Origin: Sphingomonas pituitosa NBRC 102491
GTDB lineage: Bacteria; Pseudomonadota; Alphaproteobacteria; Sphingomonadales; Sphingomonadaceae
DNA length: 64,000 nt
Reading direction: 5' to 3'
Assembly: GCF_001598435.1 (NCBI RefSeq)
Contig: NZ_BCYY01000008.1
Coordinates: forward strand, 1 to 64,000
Below the pieces are notes generated by a model, which made no database searches, was not told the origin of the DNA, and was given only the letters and a program-made list of their open reading frames with translations. This document shows positions 30,478-40,116 of the stretch, one piece after another. Within the stretch, counting starts at the first letter, position 1, and each line of letters opens with the position of its first letter. The position numbers were made by a program, and so were the translations under genes.

Positions 30478-30894
30478 TCAATTATCGCGATAGGGCAGCA
30501 TATCCTCGTCGAACGAGCGCGGCTGGTTGAGCTCCCAGGTCGCGCCGTCCCAGCGATCCTCCTGGTCGTCATACTGGATCAGCGTGCCTTCGGGGCAGCC
30601 CAGCGCGACCAGTTCCTCGCGGCAGAAGGCGCGGCCGCGCGCGAGATCGGTCAGGTCGACGTCGAGGATCGCGCAGGCAGGGCGCCACTGGCCACCATCG
30701 TCGAGCGTCTCGATCAGCGTGCCGCCGCCGCAGCTGCCCAGCCCGGCGATGCGCAGCTCGGCATCGAGGAACACGCCGAAGCGACCCTCGCGTTCATGGG
30801 GGTCCATGTCGCCGGGAAAGGCGACGGACACGCGGTGCGTGTCGAGCGGCTCCGCCAGAAGGGCGTCGAGCCCGGGTAGGAACCGCTCGATCAT
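30478..30894 (-). CDS. Hypothetical protein downstream of pheST
   Basis: A 138-residue acidic soluble protein without signal or membrane segments. It contains GVFLDAELRIAGLGSCGGGTLIE and AILDVDLTDLARGRAFCREELVALG. The mixed beta/alpha pattern resembles small immunity-like or GIY-fold-sized proteins, but I cannot assign it. The ATG at 30894 lies 4 nt after the pheT stop at 30899, so it is the last gene of the pheS-pheT transcript. The tRNA-Arg gene follows on the same strand. Confidence 0.72.
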   Translation of the reverse strand: MIERFLPGLDALLAEPLDTHRVSVAFPGDMDPHEREGRFGVFLDAELRIAGLGSCGGGTLIETLDDGGQWRPACAILDVDLTDLARGRAFCREELVALGCPEGTLIQYDDQEDRWDGATWELNQPRSFDEDMLPYRDN

Positions 30895-30898
30895 CGCA

Positions 30899-33322
30899 TC
30901 ATCCTCGCAAGGTCGCGCCCAGCTTCGCCGCCGCCACGACGACCTTGTCGGCCACCGCCTTCAGGTCCGCATCGGTGAAGCTCTTCTCGCCCGGTTGCAG
31001 CGTGACTTCAATGGCCAGGCTCTTTTGCCCCTCGGGCACGCCCTGGCCGGTGAAGACGTCGAACAACCGCGCATCGACGATCGTGGCCTTGTCCGCGCCC
31101 TTGACGGTGCGGACGAGGTCGCCCGCCGCCAGCGCCGTCGGCACCAGGAAGGCGAAGTCGCGCGTCACCGCCTGCAGCGCAGGCGGCGTGAAGGCCGGGC
31201 GGGTGAAGCCGCTGGCCTTCTTGGCCGGCAGCGCGTCGAGATGGATCTCCACCGCCGCTACCGCGCCGTCGAGGTCGAACGCCTTGAGCACGCTAGGGTG
31301 CACCATGCCGAAGCTGGCGAGGACGTTCTTGGGCCCGAGCCGCAGCGTTGCCGACTGGCCGGGATGGTAGGCGCCACCCGCCTCGCCCATCACCTGCAGA
31401 TTGCCGACCGGCGCGCCGGCGGCCTCCAGCAGCGCGAGCGCCTCGGCCTTGGCGTCGAACGCAGTGAAGGGCTGGGCCTTGCCGCCCTGCCAGCCGCGCG
31501 CGGCCTTGGATCCGGCCAGCACCACGCCGAGCGTCAGCCGCTCCTTGTCCGCCAGATAGCGACGGCCGACCTCGAACAGGCGGACGCTGGTCGCCCCGCG
31601 CTTGAGGTTGCGCTCCGCCGCTGCCAGCAGGCCGGGCAGCAGCGAGGGGCGCATGACCTTCATGTCCTCGCTGATCGGGTTGGCGAGCGTCCAGGCGCCG
31701 CCGCCGAACACTTCGGCCTGGGCTTCGGGGAGGAAGCTCCAGGTGATCGCCTCGTTCAGCCCGCGCGCGGCGGCGGTGCGGCGCATCCTGCGCTCGAGCT
31801 TCTGCTCGGGCGTAGCGGTAGGCGTCGCAACGCCGGGGGTGCGCGGCAGCGGCACCGAGGGCACGTTGTCGATGCCGGCGATGCGGATCACTTCCTCGAC
31901 GATGTCGGCCGGGCCGTCCACGTCGCGGCGCCAGCTTGGCGCGGTGACGCGGAAGGCTTCGAAGCCATCGCCGAGTTCGACCGGATCGCCATTGCCGTCC
32001 AGCGGCTGCACGACGAAGCCCAGGCTTTCCAGGATTTCCACCTGCTGCGTCGCGGGGACAGCAAGACCGCCCAGCGTTTCCGCCAGCGCCGGATCATAGC
32101 CGACAACCGCGCCCACCTTTGGCGGGGTGCCGCTGCGGGTGACGTCGCTCGGGGTACCGCCGCACAGCGCCAGCACCAGCCGGCTGGCGATCGCCAGCCC
32201 CTCGTCGAGGAATGCGGGATCGACGCCGCGCTCGAAGCGGGTGCGCGCATCGCTGGTCAGCAGCAGCTTCTGGCCGGTGCGGGCGATGTGCTCGGGGTCG
32301 AAATAGGCGCATTCGATCAGCACGTCGGTCGTCTCGTCCGAACAGCCCGAATGCTCGCCGCCCATGATGCCGCCGATGTCGTGCACGGCTGCGTCGTCGG
32401 CGATTACGGTCATGCCGTCGGTGAGCGTGTAGGTCTTGCCGTTCAGCGCCAGCACGGTCTCGCCGTCCTTGGCCTTGCGCGCGACCAGCCCGCCCGAGAG
32501 CTTGGCCATGTCATAGACGTGGAGCGGGCGGCCGAGCCCGAACATCACGAAGTTGGTGATGTCGACCAGCGCCGAGATCGGCTTCTGGCCCACCGCCTTG
32601 AGGCGTTGCTGCAGCCAGTCGGGCGACGGCCCGTTCTTCACGCCGCGCACGACCTGGCCGTAAAAGGCCGGGCAGCCCGCTGCGTCGTCGGTGCGCACGT
32701 CGGGACCTGCGCCCTGCGGCACGATCGCCGGCAGGCCCGCCAACACCGCGTCGAGCGGCTTGAGCGTGCCCAGACCTGCGGCAGCGAGGTCGCGGGCGAT
32801 GCCGCGCACGCCCATGCAGTCCTGGCGGTTGGGCGTGATCGAGACGTCGATCACCGGATCGTCCAGCCCCGCATAGTCGGCGAACGCCGTGCCGACCGGC
32901 GCGTCCACCGGCAGCTCGATGATGCCGTCATGGTCCTCGCCCAGCTCCAGCTCGCGGGTCGAGCACATCATGCCGTTCGATTCGATGCCGCGCACCGCCG
33001 CGACCTTGAGCGTCATGCCATTGGCCGGCACCACCGCGCCGGGCAGGCCCAGCACGCCGACCAGCCCTGCCCGCGCGTTCGGCGCGCCGCACACCACTTG
33101 CAGCGGACCTTCGCCGAAATCGACGCTGAGCACCTGCAGCTTGTCGGCCTGGGGGTGGCGCTCGGCGGTCAGCACGCGGGCGACGCGGAACCCGGCCAGC
33201 CGCTCGGCGGGATTCTCGACGCCCTCGACTTCGAGACCGACACGGGTCAGCGCCTCGAGGATCTCGGTCAGCGAGGCTTCGGTTTCCAGATGCTCCTTGA
33301 GCCAGCGCAGGGTGAACTTCAT
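30899..33322 (-). CDS. pheT: Phenylalanine-tRNA ligase beta subunit
   Basis: An 807-residue subunit of the alpha2-beta2 PheRS. In order it shows the N-terminal [18 protein letters not shown], the tRNA-binding EMAP-like domain ([19 protein letters not shown]), the B3/B4 editing region, the B5 domain, a catalytic-like core, and the C-terminal ferredoxin-fold anticodon-binding domain beginning near [10 protein letters not shown]. Its length is as expected. The ATG at 33320-33322 overlaps the pheS stop by 4 nt (ATGA). Confidence 0.97.
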   Translation of the reverse strand: MKFTLRWLKEHLETEASLTEILEALTRVGLEVEGVENPAERLAGFRVARVLTAERHPQADKLQVLSVDFGEGPLQVVCGAPNARAGLVGVLGLPGAVVPANGMTLKVAAVRGIESNGMMCSTRELELGEDHDGIIELPVDAPVGTAFADYAGLDDPVIDVSITPNRQDCMGVRGIARDLAAAGLGTLKPLDAVLAGLPAIVPQGAGPDVRTDDAAGCPAFYGQVVRGVKNGPSPDWLQQRLKAVGQKPISALVDITNFVMFGLGRPLHVYDMAKLSGGLVARKAKDGETVLALNGKTYTLTDGMTVIADDAAVHDIGGIMGGEHSGCSDETTDVLIECAYFDPEHIARTGQKLLLTSDARTRFERGVDPAFLDEGLAIASRLVLALCGGTPSDVTRSGTPPKVGAVVGYDPALAETLGGLAVPATQQVEILESLGFVVQPLDGNGDPVELGDGFEAFRVTAPSWRRDVDGPADIVEEVIRIAGIDNVPSVPLPRTPGVATPTATPEQKLERRMRRTAAARGLNEAITWSFLPEAQAEVFGGGAWTLANPISEDMKVMRPSLLPGLLAAAERNLKRGATSVRLFEVGRRYLADKERLTLGVVLAGSKAARGWQGGKAQPFTAFDAKAEALALLEAAGAPVGNLQVMGEAGGAYHPGQSATLRLGPKNVLASFGMVHPSVLKAFDLDGAVAAVEIHLDALPAKKASGFTRPAFTPPALQAVTRDFAFLVPTALAAGDLVRTVKGADKATIVDARLFDVFTGQGVPEGQKSLAIEVTLQPGEKSFTDADLKAVADKVVVAAAKLGATLRG

Positions 33323-34410
33323 GCGCCGACTCCCCCGCTCAGCGTGGGCACGTCGAGCGCCGAAAAGCCGTAATGCTTGAGCCAGCGCAGATCGCCGTCG
33401 AAGAAGGGGCGCAAATCGTCCATCCCATATTTGAGCATCGCCAGCCGGTCGACGCCGGTGCCGAAGGCGAAGCCCTGCCATTCGTTCGGATCGAGCCCGC
33501 AGGCCTCGATCACCCGCCGGTGCACCATGCCGCTGCCCAGCACTTCCATCCAGCCGCCGCCGGGCGCGTCGCCGCTGCCGCCGATCACCCGCTTGCCGTC
33601 CTTCCAGGTGAAGCCGACATCGACTTCGGCCGAAGGCTCGGTGAAGGGGAAATAGCTGGGGCGCAGGCGCAGCACGATATCGTCGCGCTCGAAGAACGCC
33701 TTGAGGAAGGTCTCCAGCGTCCATTTCAGGTGGCCGAGCGTGATGCCCTTGTCGATCACCAGGCCTTCGATCTGGTGGAACATCGGCGTGTGCGTGGCAT
33801 CCGAATCCGAACGATAGACGCGGCCCGGCGCGATGATGCGGATCGGGGGCTTCTGGCTTGTCATCGTGCGGATCTGCACGGGGCTGGTGTGCGTGCGCAG
33901 CACCATCGGCTGCTCATGCTCGCCGGCGAGATAGAAGGTATCGTGCATCGCGCGCGCCGGATGCGTCTCCGGGATGTTGAGCGCGGTGAAATTGTGCCAG
34001 TCGTCCTCGACCTCGGGGCCGGTGGCGACCGCGAAGCCGAGATCGGCGAAGATCTCCGCCAGCTCGTCCATCACCTGGGAAACCGGGTGGACCGATCCGG
34101 GCGCGACGCCGTCGACCGGCAGCGTCATGTCCACCGTCTCGCTGGCAAGGCGCGCGTCGAGCGCGGCCTGTTCCATCGCCGCCTTGCGCGTGGCCAGCGC
34201 CTCGGTGACGGCTTCGCGCAAGCTATGGATGCGCGGCCCCTGCTCCTGCCGCTCCTCGGGGGTGAGCTTGCCGAGCGTCTTGAGCAGGCCGGTGATCGCG
34301 CCCTGCTTGCCGAGCGCCTGGACGCGCACCGCCTCCAGCGCATCGAGCGCGGTGGCGGCATCGATCGCGGCAAGCAGCTCGCCGCGCAGGGTATCGAGAT
34401 CGGTGGTCAT
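33319..34410 (-). CDS. pheS: Phenylalanine-tRNA ligase alpha subunit
   Basis: A 363-residue catalytic subunit of PheRS. An N-terminal coiled coil is followed by the class II core: [19 protein letters not shown] (motif 1 region), [33 protein letters not shown] (motif 2), and [14 protein letters not shown] (motif 3). It is translationally coupled to pheT. An exporter gene lies between it and rplT, whereas in many bacteria rplT and pheS are adjacent. Confidence 0.97.
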   Translation of the reverse strand: MTTDLDTLRGELLAAIDAATALDALEAVRVQALGKQGAITGLLKTLGKLTPEERQEQGPRIHSLREAVTEALATRKAAMEQAALDARLASETVDMTLPVDGVAPGSVHPVSQVMDELAEIFADLGFAVATGPEVEDDWHNFTALNIPETHPARAMHDTFYLAGEHEQPMVLRTHTSPVQIRTMTSQKPPIRIIAPGRVYRSDSDATHTPMFHQIEGLVIDKGITLGHLKWTLETFLKAFFERDDIVLRLRPSYFPFTEPSAEVDVGFTWKDGKRVIGGSGDAPGGGWMEVLGSGMVHRRVIEACGLDPNEWQGFAFGTGVDRLAMLKYGMDDLRPFFDGDLRWLKHYGFSALDVPTLSGGVGA

Positions 34411-34481
34411 CGTTTTCCGTTCACTGTGCGAGGTGGCTGGAACCCCAGACGGGCTCGCAGGTCAAGGTATTTGCGGGCACG

Positions 34482-35099
34482 CTACACCCGGCTGCCGAGC
34501 AGTGCAGCGCCGAACGCCACGAACACCCCGCCGGTGACGCGGTTGAACATGCGCTGCCGATGCGCAGGCGCCAGCCACGCGGCGAGCGAGCGGCCGCCCA
34601 GCGCATAGACCGAGAACCAGAAGGCCTCGATCACCGCGAAGGTGGCAATGAGGATCGCCAGCTGCGGCACGAACGGCCGGCCTACGTCGAGGAACTGCGG
34701 GAACAGCGCGGCGGCGAAGACGATCAGCTTGGGGTTGGACAGCCCCGTGCCAAGCCCGGTGAGGTAGCGCGCGCGCACCGTCTGGCGGGCAGGCAGCGGC
34801 GCGTCGGCATGCGCGTCCGCCACCGGCGCCCGCCAGGCCTTGATGCCCAGCCACAGCAGATAGGCGACACCGGCATAGCGCAGCACATCGTACAGCCCCG
34901 GCGACGCCTTGAGCAGCGCGCCCAGCCCCGCCGCCGAGGCGATCAGGCAGAACAGGTTCGCGCTCATCAGCCCTGCCGTCGTGGGCAGCACGCGGCCGGC
35001 GCCCTCGCGGATGCTCTGCACCATCACGTGGAGCATGTTCGGCCCCGGCGTCATCGACACGAAAAACACGGCGGTGACGTAGAGCCACCAGGTCTTCAT
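34482..35099 (-). CDS. LysE/RhtB-family amino-acid exporter
   Basis: A 205-residue inner membrane protein with about six hydrophobic segments. The N-terminal signature FFVSMTPGPNMLHVMVQSIREG is typical of the LysE/RhtB superfamily, and GTGLSNPKLIVFAAALFPQFL is the second conserved region. It should export an amino acid or homoserine-type metabolite, but the substrate is not predictable. The ATG at 35099 is chosen, though an in-frame GTG at 35105 has better spacing to the GGGAGGGG upstream. The rplT terminator lies before it, so it needs its own promoter or read-through. Confidence 0.85.
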   Translation of the reverse strand: MKTWWLYVTAVFFVSMTPGPNMLHVMVQSIREGAGRVLPTTAGLMSANLFCLIASAAGLGALLKASPGLYDVLRYAGVAYLLWLGIKAWRAPVADAHADAPLPARQTVRARYLTGLGTGLSNPKLIVFAAALFPQFLDVGRPFVPQLAILIATFAVIEAFWFSVYALGGRSLAAWLAPAHRQRMFNRVTGGVFVAFGAALLGSRV

Positions 35100-35130
35100 C
35101 GCCACGGAAACCCCTCCCCCGGTTGGAATG

Positions 35131-35163
35131 AAAAAGGGCGCCGAAGCCAAAGCCTCGACGCCC
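35131..35163 (-). terminator. Intrinsic terminator of the rpmI-rplT operon
   Basis: On the minus strand GGGCGTCGAGGC-TTTG-GCTTCGGCGCCC forms a 12-bp stem with two G-T wobbles. It is followed by five T (A-run 35131-35135). It lies 27 nt after the rplT stop. Confidence 0.88.
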
Positions 35164-35189
35164 CATTTTCAGCTTGCGCGCAGGTCCGC

Positions 35190-35555
35190 TCAGGCGGCCT
35201 GGGGCAGTGCCGCCTTCGCCTGCGCGATGATGGCGCTAAATGCCTCACCTTCGTGCATCGCGATGTCGGCCAGGACCTTCCGGTCCAGTTCGACGCCCGC
35301 CAGCTTCAGGCCGTGCATGAACTGCGAATAGGTCAGCCCTTCGGCGCGGACACCCGCGTTGATGCGCTGGATCCACAGGGCGCGGAAGCTGCGCTTCTTT
35401 ACCTTGCGGTCGCGATAGGCGTACTGGCCGGCCTTTTCGACGGCCTGGCGCGCGATGCGGATGGTGTTCTTGCGACGGCCATAATAGCCCTTCGCCTGAT
35501 CCAAAATCCGCTTATGCTTCGCCTTGGTGGTCGTACCACGCTTTACTCGTGCCAT
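35190..35555 (-). CDS. rplT: 50S ribosomal protein L20
   Basis: A 121-residue basic protein beginning [26 protein letters not shown], the canonical L20 start. It contains [13 protein letters not shown] and [20 protein letters not shown]. It binds 23S rRNA early in 50S assembly. Normal length. It is 14 bp after rpmI in the same operon. infC, which often precedes rpmI, is not here. Confidence 0.98.
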   Translation of the reverse strand: MARVKRGTTTKAKHKRILDQAKGYYGRRKNTIRIARQAVEKAGQYAYRDRKVKKRSFRALWIQRINAGVRAEGLTYSQFMHGLKLAGVELDRKVLADIAMHEGEAFSAIIAQAKAALPQAA

Positions 35556-35569
35556 TTTTCAGGGCTCCC

Positions 35570-35773
35570 TTACTTCAGGCCGTACGGCGCCCACGCGACA
35601 ACGCGCGCGACGTCTGCATCGGCCAGCACGGAAGTGCCGCGATTGGTACGGATATACTTGGAATTGTGGCTGATCAGGCGGTGACGCTTACCAGCGACGC
35701 CGTGCTTGATCTTGCCGGTCGCGGTGAACTTGAAGCGCTTCTTCACACCGCTCTTGGTCTTGAGCTTGGGCAT
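35570..35773 (-). CDS. rpmI: 50S ribosomal protein L35
   Basis: A 67-residue basic protein, MPKLKTKSGVKKRFKFTATGKIK at the N-terminus followed by KRHRLISHNSKYIR, diagnostic of L35. AAGGAG lies 6 nt upstream of the ATG at 35773. It heads the rpmI-rplT pair. The 152 bp between it and the divergent AsmA gene must hold both promoters, but I do not see a strong consensus there. Confidence 0.97.
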   Translation of the reverse strand: MPKLKTKSGVKKRFKFTATGKIKHGVAGKRHRLISHNSKYIRTNRGTSVLADADVARVVAWAPYGLK

Positions 35774-35925
35774 TTTCGTCTCCTTATGGTTCGACGATTG
35801 CAGACAGCCGCGGCAGCCCTATTAGCCGGACGGTCCCTCGATCGCGGAAAGGCGGCCCATTAGCCGATGGATCACCGCTTTGCAACCACCCGGGAACCCC
35901 GCGCGAGGCCGGGATTTTGACAGTC

Positions 35926-38058
35926 ATGGCTCACCTGGACGCCCCGCTGCTCGCCGCCGACCAGGCACCGCCGCCCCGGCCGGCTCGTGCCATGGGCACA
36001 CCGCTTGCCGCCACCATCGCCGCCCTCACCAGCATCATCGGTCTGGTGGTGCTGGCCTGGGCCGTCCTGTTCGTTACCAAGGGACGATTCCTCAAGGGTA
36101 CGTTCGAATCGATCGCGAGCAGCAGCGCCCAGCGCAAGGTGCGGGTAGCGGGCGACTTCCAGCTCTATTTCGCCCCGTTCAACCTGAAGTTCGTGGCCGA
36201 GGGGCTCAGCGTCGAGAACCCCGACTGGGCGGGCACCAGCCCGTTCTTCAGCGCCGCGCGAATCGATGCGCGAATCGCCACCTTCTCGCTGCTCGCCCAT
36301 CAGAAGCGGTTCCAGTGGCTCGGCCTCACCGACGGCCGTATCGATCTGCAATGGGATCGCGACGGCAAGCAGAACAGCTGGACCTTCGGCAGCGGCGGCG
36401 GGAAGCCGCTCGAGATGCCGCTGATCCAGCGCGCGCGAATCACCGGCACGCAGATCCGCTACCTCGATCCGCGCCACCAGCTGGACGCGGCGATTCGCGT
36501 CGAAAGCGTCGCCGCCGAGGACAATCGCTTCACCGACACGATCCGGTTCGACGGCAACGGCACCGCGCGCGGCGCCCGCTTCACGCTGGCGGGCGCCCTG
36601 CTCTCTTCCAACAAGACGCTGGCGGGCGGCGAGAACCGGCTGCGCCTCCATGCGGAGGGGGTGCGCAGCCGCGTCGACATCGCCGGCACCCTGCCCGGCG
36701 CGACGGTGCTGGAAGGCGCGAAGCTCCACATGGACCTGCGCGGCCAGAATCTCGCCGACGTGTTCATGGTAGCCGGCATCGCCGTACCTGATACCAGGAC
36801 GTACCGCCTGACTTCGGTCGTCACCAAGGTGGACGACGAATGGCGCTTCACCGGCATGAAGGGCCGCTTCGGCGACAGCGACCTATCCGGCAAGTTCACG
36901 GTGAAGCTGCGCGAGCCGCGGATGCTGCTGACCGCCGACCTGTTCACCCATGTGCTCGACATCGTCGATGCGGGGCCGTTCATCGGCTACAATCCGAATG
37001 CGCTCGCCGCCCAGGGCGCGCAGGCGGCGGTGACGCAGGTCTCCGGAACGCCGCGCCTGCTGCCGGATGCGCCGCTGCGGGTGGACGCGCTCAAGAATTT
37101 CGACGCCAAGGTGCACTGGCAGGTCCGTACCGTCCGCGCGCCGAACCTGCCGGTGTCGAACATCGAGCTGGGCCTCGACCTCGACGACCGATTGCTGAAG
37201 CTGAGCCCGCTCAACTTCAGCCTGGCGCGTGGCACGGTCGCCTCGGACATCAGCATCGACGCGCGGAAGTCGCCGGTGTTCACCACCTATGATATCCGCC
37301 TCTCGCCGACGCCGATGGGGGTGCTGCTGGCGGGTTTCGGCGCCGAGCAATCCGGCACCACCGGCATGCTCAAGGCCCGCATCCAGATGCGCGGCAGCGG
37401 CAACAGCGTGCGCGATTCGCTGGCCAGCGCCAACGGCCGCATCGCGGTGATCCTGCCCAAGGGCGATTTCTGGACCCGCAATACCGAACTCGCCGAGTTC
37501 GACATCGGCACCTTCGTCCAGAAGATGTTCGAGCAGCGGTTGAAAGAGCCGGTGCGGATCAATTGCGGGCTGATCGGCTTCACCGTGCGGGACGGCATCG
37601 CAGCGGCGGATCCGATCCTGATCGACACGCAGAAGAACGTGATGCTCGGCCGCGGCGGGTTCAGCTTCAAGAACGAGACGGTCGACCTCGCCTTCCGCGC
37701 CGATTCAAAGCGGTTCAGCCTGTTCTCCGGCCAGTCGCCGATCGGCATCGGCGGCTATTTCGCCAAGCCCGCGATCAGCGTGATCAGCCCCGAGCTGGTC
37801 GGCCGCGCCGGCGCCGGGCTGGGCCTGGCAATGGCCGCCACGCCGATCGCCGGGGTGCTCGCCTTTGTCGATTTCGGCGATGCCAAGGCCGCCGATTGCG
37901 GCCCCGTCCTGTCCGGCGCCAACGCCGCCAACCAGCGCGACGCGAAGGGCCGCCCGCGCGACGATGTCGGCCGCGGCACCACCGCCAAGTCGGAAAGCGG
38001 GAAGACAAGCCCGGGTGCGGCGAAGCAACAGCGCAAGAAATTCCTGGGCATCTTCTGA
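35926..38058 (+). CDS. AsmA-family inner-membrane-anchored envelope protein
   Basis: A 710-residue protein. A transmembrane segment near residues 28-50 (TIAALTSIIGLVVLAWAVLFV) is followed by a large periplasmic beta-rich region. It begins KVRVAGDFQLYFAPFNLKFVAEGLSVENPDW, the AsmA/YhjG N-terminal signature, and the C-terminal half contains KARIQMRGSGNSVRDSLASANG, the conserved AsmA C-terminal segment. AsmA-like proteins are thought to bridge inner and outer membranes and move phospholipids. The ATG at 35926 is preferred over the upstream in-frame TTG at 35917, and the ribosome site is weak either way. The last 40 residues are charged and low-complexity (GKTSPGAAKQQRKKFLGIF). Confidence 0.85.
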   Translation: MAHLDAPLLAADQAPPPRPARAMGTPLAATIAALTSIIGLVVLAWAVLFVTKGRFLKGTFESIASSSAQRKVRVAGDFQLYFAPFNLKFVAEGLSVENPDWAGTSPFFSAARIDARIATFSLLAHQKRFQWLGLTDGRIDLQWDRDGKQNSWTFGSGGGKPLEMPLIQRARITGTQIRYLDPRHQLDAAIRVESVAAEDNRFTDTIRFDGNGTARGARFTLAGALLSSNKTLAGGENRLRLHAEGVRSRVDIAGTLPGATVLEGAKLHMDLRGQNLADVFMVAGIAVPDTRTYRLTSVVTKVDDEWRFTGMKGRFGDSDLSGKFTVKLREPRMLLTADLFTHVLDIVDAGPFIGYNPNALAAQGAQAAVTQVSGTPRLLPDAPLRVDALKNFDAKVHWQVRTVRAPNLPVSNIELGLDLDDRLLKLSPLNFSLARGTVASDISIDARKSPVFTTYDIRLSPTPMGVLLAGFGAEQSGTTGMLKARIQMRGSGNSVRDSLASANGRIAVILPKGDFWTRNTELAEFDIGTFVQKMFEQRLKEPVRINCGLIGFTVRDGIAAADPILIDTQKNVMLGRGGFSFKNETVDLAFRADSKRFSLFSGQSPIGIGGYFAKPAISVISPELVGRAGAGLGLAMAATPIAGVLAFVDFGDAKAADCGPVLSGANAANQRDAKGRPRDDVGRGTTAKSESGKTSPGAAKQQRKKFLGIF

Positions 38059-38100
38059 TCGCTTGCGCAGGGCGATGCGCCGAGCGCAGGATCGACGGCG

Positions 38101-39216
38101 ATGCTGCGCCTCCTCGCCCTTGCCGCTGCGCTCGCCACGGCGGGGGACGTGCGCCCGCCGCAACGGGTGCGGATCGCCGGCCCGGCTGCGGACGTGTCGG
38201 AGGCCCTGCCGCTTCATGTCGGCGGCCGGGTGGAACGCACCGCCCGCGGCTTCCGCCATCAATGGCCGGGCATCTATGTCGAGGCGGCGTTTCGCGGCGG
38301 CCGCGTGGTGCTGCGGTTCGAGGACACGGTCAACGAGTGGCGCGCGAGCATCGATGGCGGGCCGGCCATCGCGATCGATCGCCCCGGCAACGCCGATGTG
38401 ACGATCGACGCCCTCGCACCCGGCCCGCATCGGATACGGCTCGACAAGGTCACCGAGAGCACGGCGCCCGCGCGCTTTGGCGGCTTCTTCGTCGACAAGG
38501 GCGGCAGCCTTGCCGCGCCCTCGCCCCGCAAGCGGCAGATCGAGTTCATCGGCGACTCGTCGATGGCCGGCTATGGCGCCCGTTCGGACCGGGTCGATTG
38601 CACGCCGGAACAGGTCCGCGCGACGACCGACACGCCCGACGCCTTCGCTGCACTTGCTGCGCAACATTTCGGCGCGGACTACCAGATCAACGCGATCTCC
38701 GGTCGCGGGCTGATCCGCAATTTCGGCGGTACCGCGCCGCAGGGGACGATGACCGCGCTATGGCCTCGCCGCCTGCCGGCCGAGCCCGCGCCGTTCGCCG
38801 ATCCACGCTGGCAGCCGCAGATCGTGATGCTCAAGCTGCAGGCCGATTTCGTCGGCTTCCGTCCCGATGCGCGCTGGCCGACGCTGGACACGCTCGTCGC
38901 CGACTATGCCACGCACTATGGCCGCTTCCTTGCGCGGCTGCATGGACGCTATCCGCGTGCGGTGTTCCTCCTGTGGTGGTTCGACACCGCCAGCGCGCCA
39001 CCCGAGCAGGCGGCGCTGCTGCGATCCGCCGAAGCCCGGATCGGCGCGGCGGCATTGGCAACGGGCGCGCGCGACGTGCTGTTCCTGCCCGTCCCCGCCG
39101 GGGAGTTTCGCGCAACCGCTTGCCACGGCCATTACCGGCTGGAGGAACACCGCCGCATCGCCGACTGGCTCTCCCAAGCGATCGAGGCGCATCCGGGGTT
39201 CTGGGACGGGCGCTAG
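38101..39216 (+). CDS. SGNH/GDSL hydrolase, carbohydrate esterase family 2-like
   Basis: A 371-residue exported protein. A short signal peptide (MLRLLALAAALATAG) is followed by an N-terminal beta-sandwich domain (residues 25-135, ending APARFGGFFVDKGG). The SGNH domain has the nucleophile motif EFIGDSSMAGYGA and block II SGRGLIRNFGG. This two-domain layout matches CE2 acetyl-xylan esterases. Two blocks deviate: the usual GxND block reads MLKLQADFVG, and the C-terminal DxxH block reads CHGHYRLEEHRR, where a His remains but the Asp is replaced. The nucleophile Ser is present, so deacetylation of a glycan is plausible. The start at 38101 lies 42 bp after the AsmA stop. Confidence 0.75.
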   Translation: MLRLLALAAALATAGDVRPPQRVRIAGPAADVSEALPLHVGGRVERTARGFRHQWPGIYVEAAFRGGRVVLRFEDTVNEWRASIDGGPAIAIDRPGNADVTIDALAPGPHRIRLDKVTESTAPARFGGFFVDKGGSLAAPSPRKRQIEFIGDSSMAGYGARSDRVDCTPEQVRATTDTPDAFAALAAQHFGADYQINAISGRGLIRNFGGTAPQGTMTALWPRRLPAEPAPFADPRWQPQIVMLKLQADFVGFRPDARWPTLDTLVADYATHYGRFLARLHGRYPRAVFLLWWFDTASAPPEQAALLRSAEARIGAAALATGARDVLFLPVPAGEFRATACHGHYRLEEHRRIADWLSQAIEAHPGFWDGR

Positions 39217-39270
39217 GCAATCAAACAGCTAGCGTATCCGTTGTGATCAAGCCCGTTTTGGCGACCGGGC

Positions 39271-40053
39271 TCAATGCCCGCGGCAGTCCATCGCTTCGAG
39301 GATGTCGTCGATCCGCGCCGGATCGCCCGCCGCGATCACCTCGCCATTGCTGCCGGCGTGGAGTGGATCGCCCTGCCAGTCGCACATCCGCCCGCCCGCG
39401 CCTTCGATCACCGGCACCAGCGCGGCGAAGTCGTGCAGCTTGAGCCCCGCCTCGACGACGATGTCGAGCCAGCCGCTCGCGACGCAGCCATAATTATAGC
39501 AGTCGCCGCCCAGCACCGTGCTCATCACCTTGGCGTCTAGATGCTCGAAGGCGTGGAGCTGGCCGTCGTCGAACAGCGCCGGCGAGGTGGTGCCGAGGAT
39601 CGCCTGGTTGAGCTCGCGACAGATGCGCGTGCTGGCGGGCTTGCCGTTGAACAGCGTCTGGCGACCGGTCACGCCCAGCCAGCGCTCGCCGATGATCGGC
39701 TGGTCGATCACGCCCAGCACCGGCCAGCCCTTGTCGACCAGCGCGATCAGCGTGCCGAACACCGGACGCCCGGCGATGAAGGCGCGGGTACCGTCGATCG
39801 GATCGAGCACCCATTGCCGCCCGCTGGTGCCCTCGCGCACCCCGAATTCCTCGCCGATGATGCCGTCCATCGGGCGCTCGGCGATCAGCAGCTTGCGCAT
39901 CGCCTCCTCGCCGGCGCGATCGGCGAGGGTGACGGGCGAATGGTCCTCCTTCGCCTCGACGCCGTGGTCGGCACGGAAATAGGGGCGGATCGCAGCGCCG
40001 GCGGCGTCGGCGAGGCGTGCGGCAAGCGCGATGTCGGTTTGGGAAACGGCCAT
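39271..40053 (-). CDS. hisN: Inositol-monophosphatase-family phosphatase, probable histidinol-phosphatase
   Basis: A 260-residue Mg2+-dependent phosphatase. The metal-site motifs are EEFGVREG (Glu), WVLDPIDGTRAFIAG (the DPIDGT motif) and the later WLDIVVEAGLKLHDFAALVPVIEGAGG. These features and its length fit the alphaproteobacterial HisN type of histidinol-phosphatase. A general inositol-monophosphatase or 3'-phosphoadenosine phosphatase role is the alternative. There are no his genes nearby to support the call. It is divergent from pldA with 63 bp between. Confidence 0.78.
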   Translation of the reverse strand: MAVSQTDIALAARLADAAGAAIRPYFRADHGVEAKEDHSPVTLADRAGEEAMRKLLIAERPMDGIIGEEFGVREGTSGRQWVLDPIDGTRAFIAGRPVFGTLIALVDKGWPVLGVIDQPIIGERWLGVTGRQTLFNGKPASTRICRELNQAILGTTSPALFDDGQLHAFEHLDAKVMSTVLGGDCYNYGCVASGWLDIVVEAGLKLHDFAALVPVIEGAGGRMCDWQGDPLHAGSNGEVIAAGDPARIDDILEAMDCRGH

Positions 40054-40116
40054 GCCCCTGCCTACCGGGCGGAATTTGACTCGCCAAGGTCACAAACGCC
40101 TGTCACTTCGCCGTTT

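Noticed and set aside
39241..39271. Terminator between the SGNH esterase and hisN genes
   Set aside because: AGCCCG and CGGGCT can pair across 39250-39271, but the loop is 10 nt and no T-tract follows the stem, so support is too thin.
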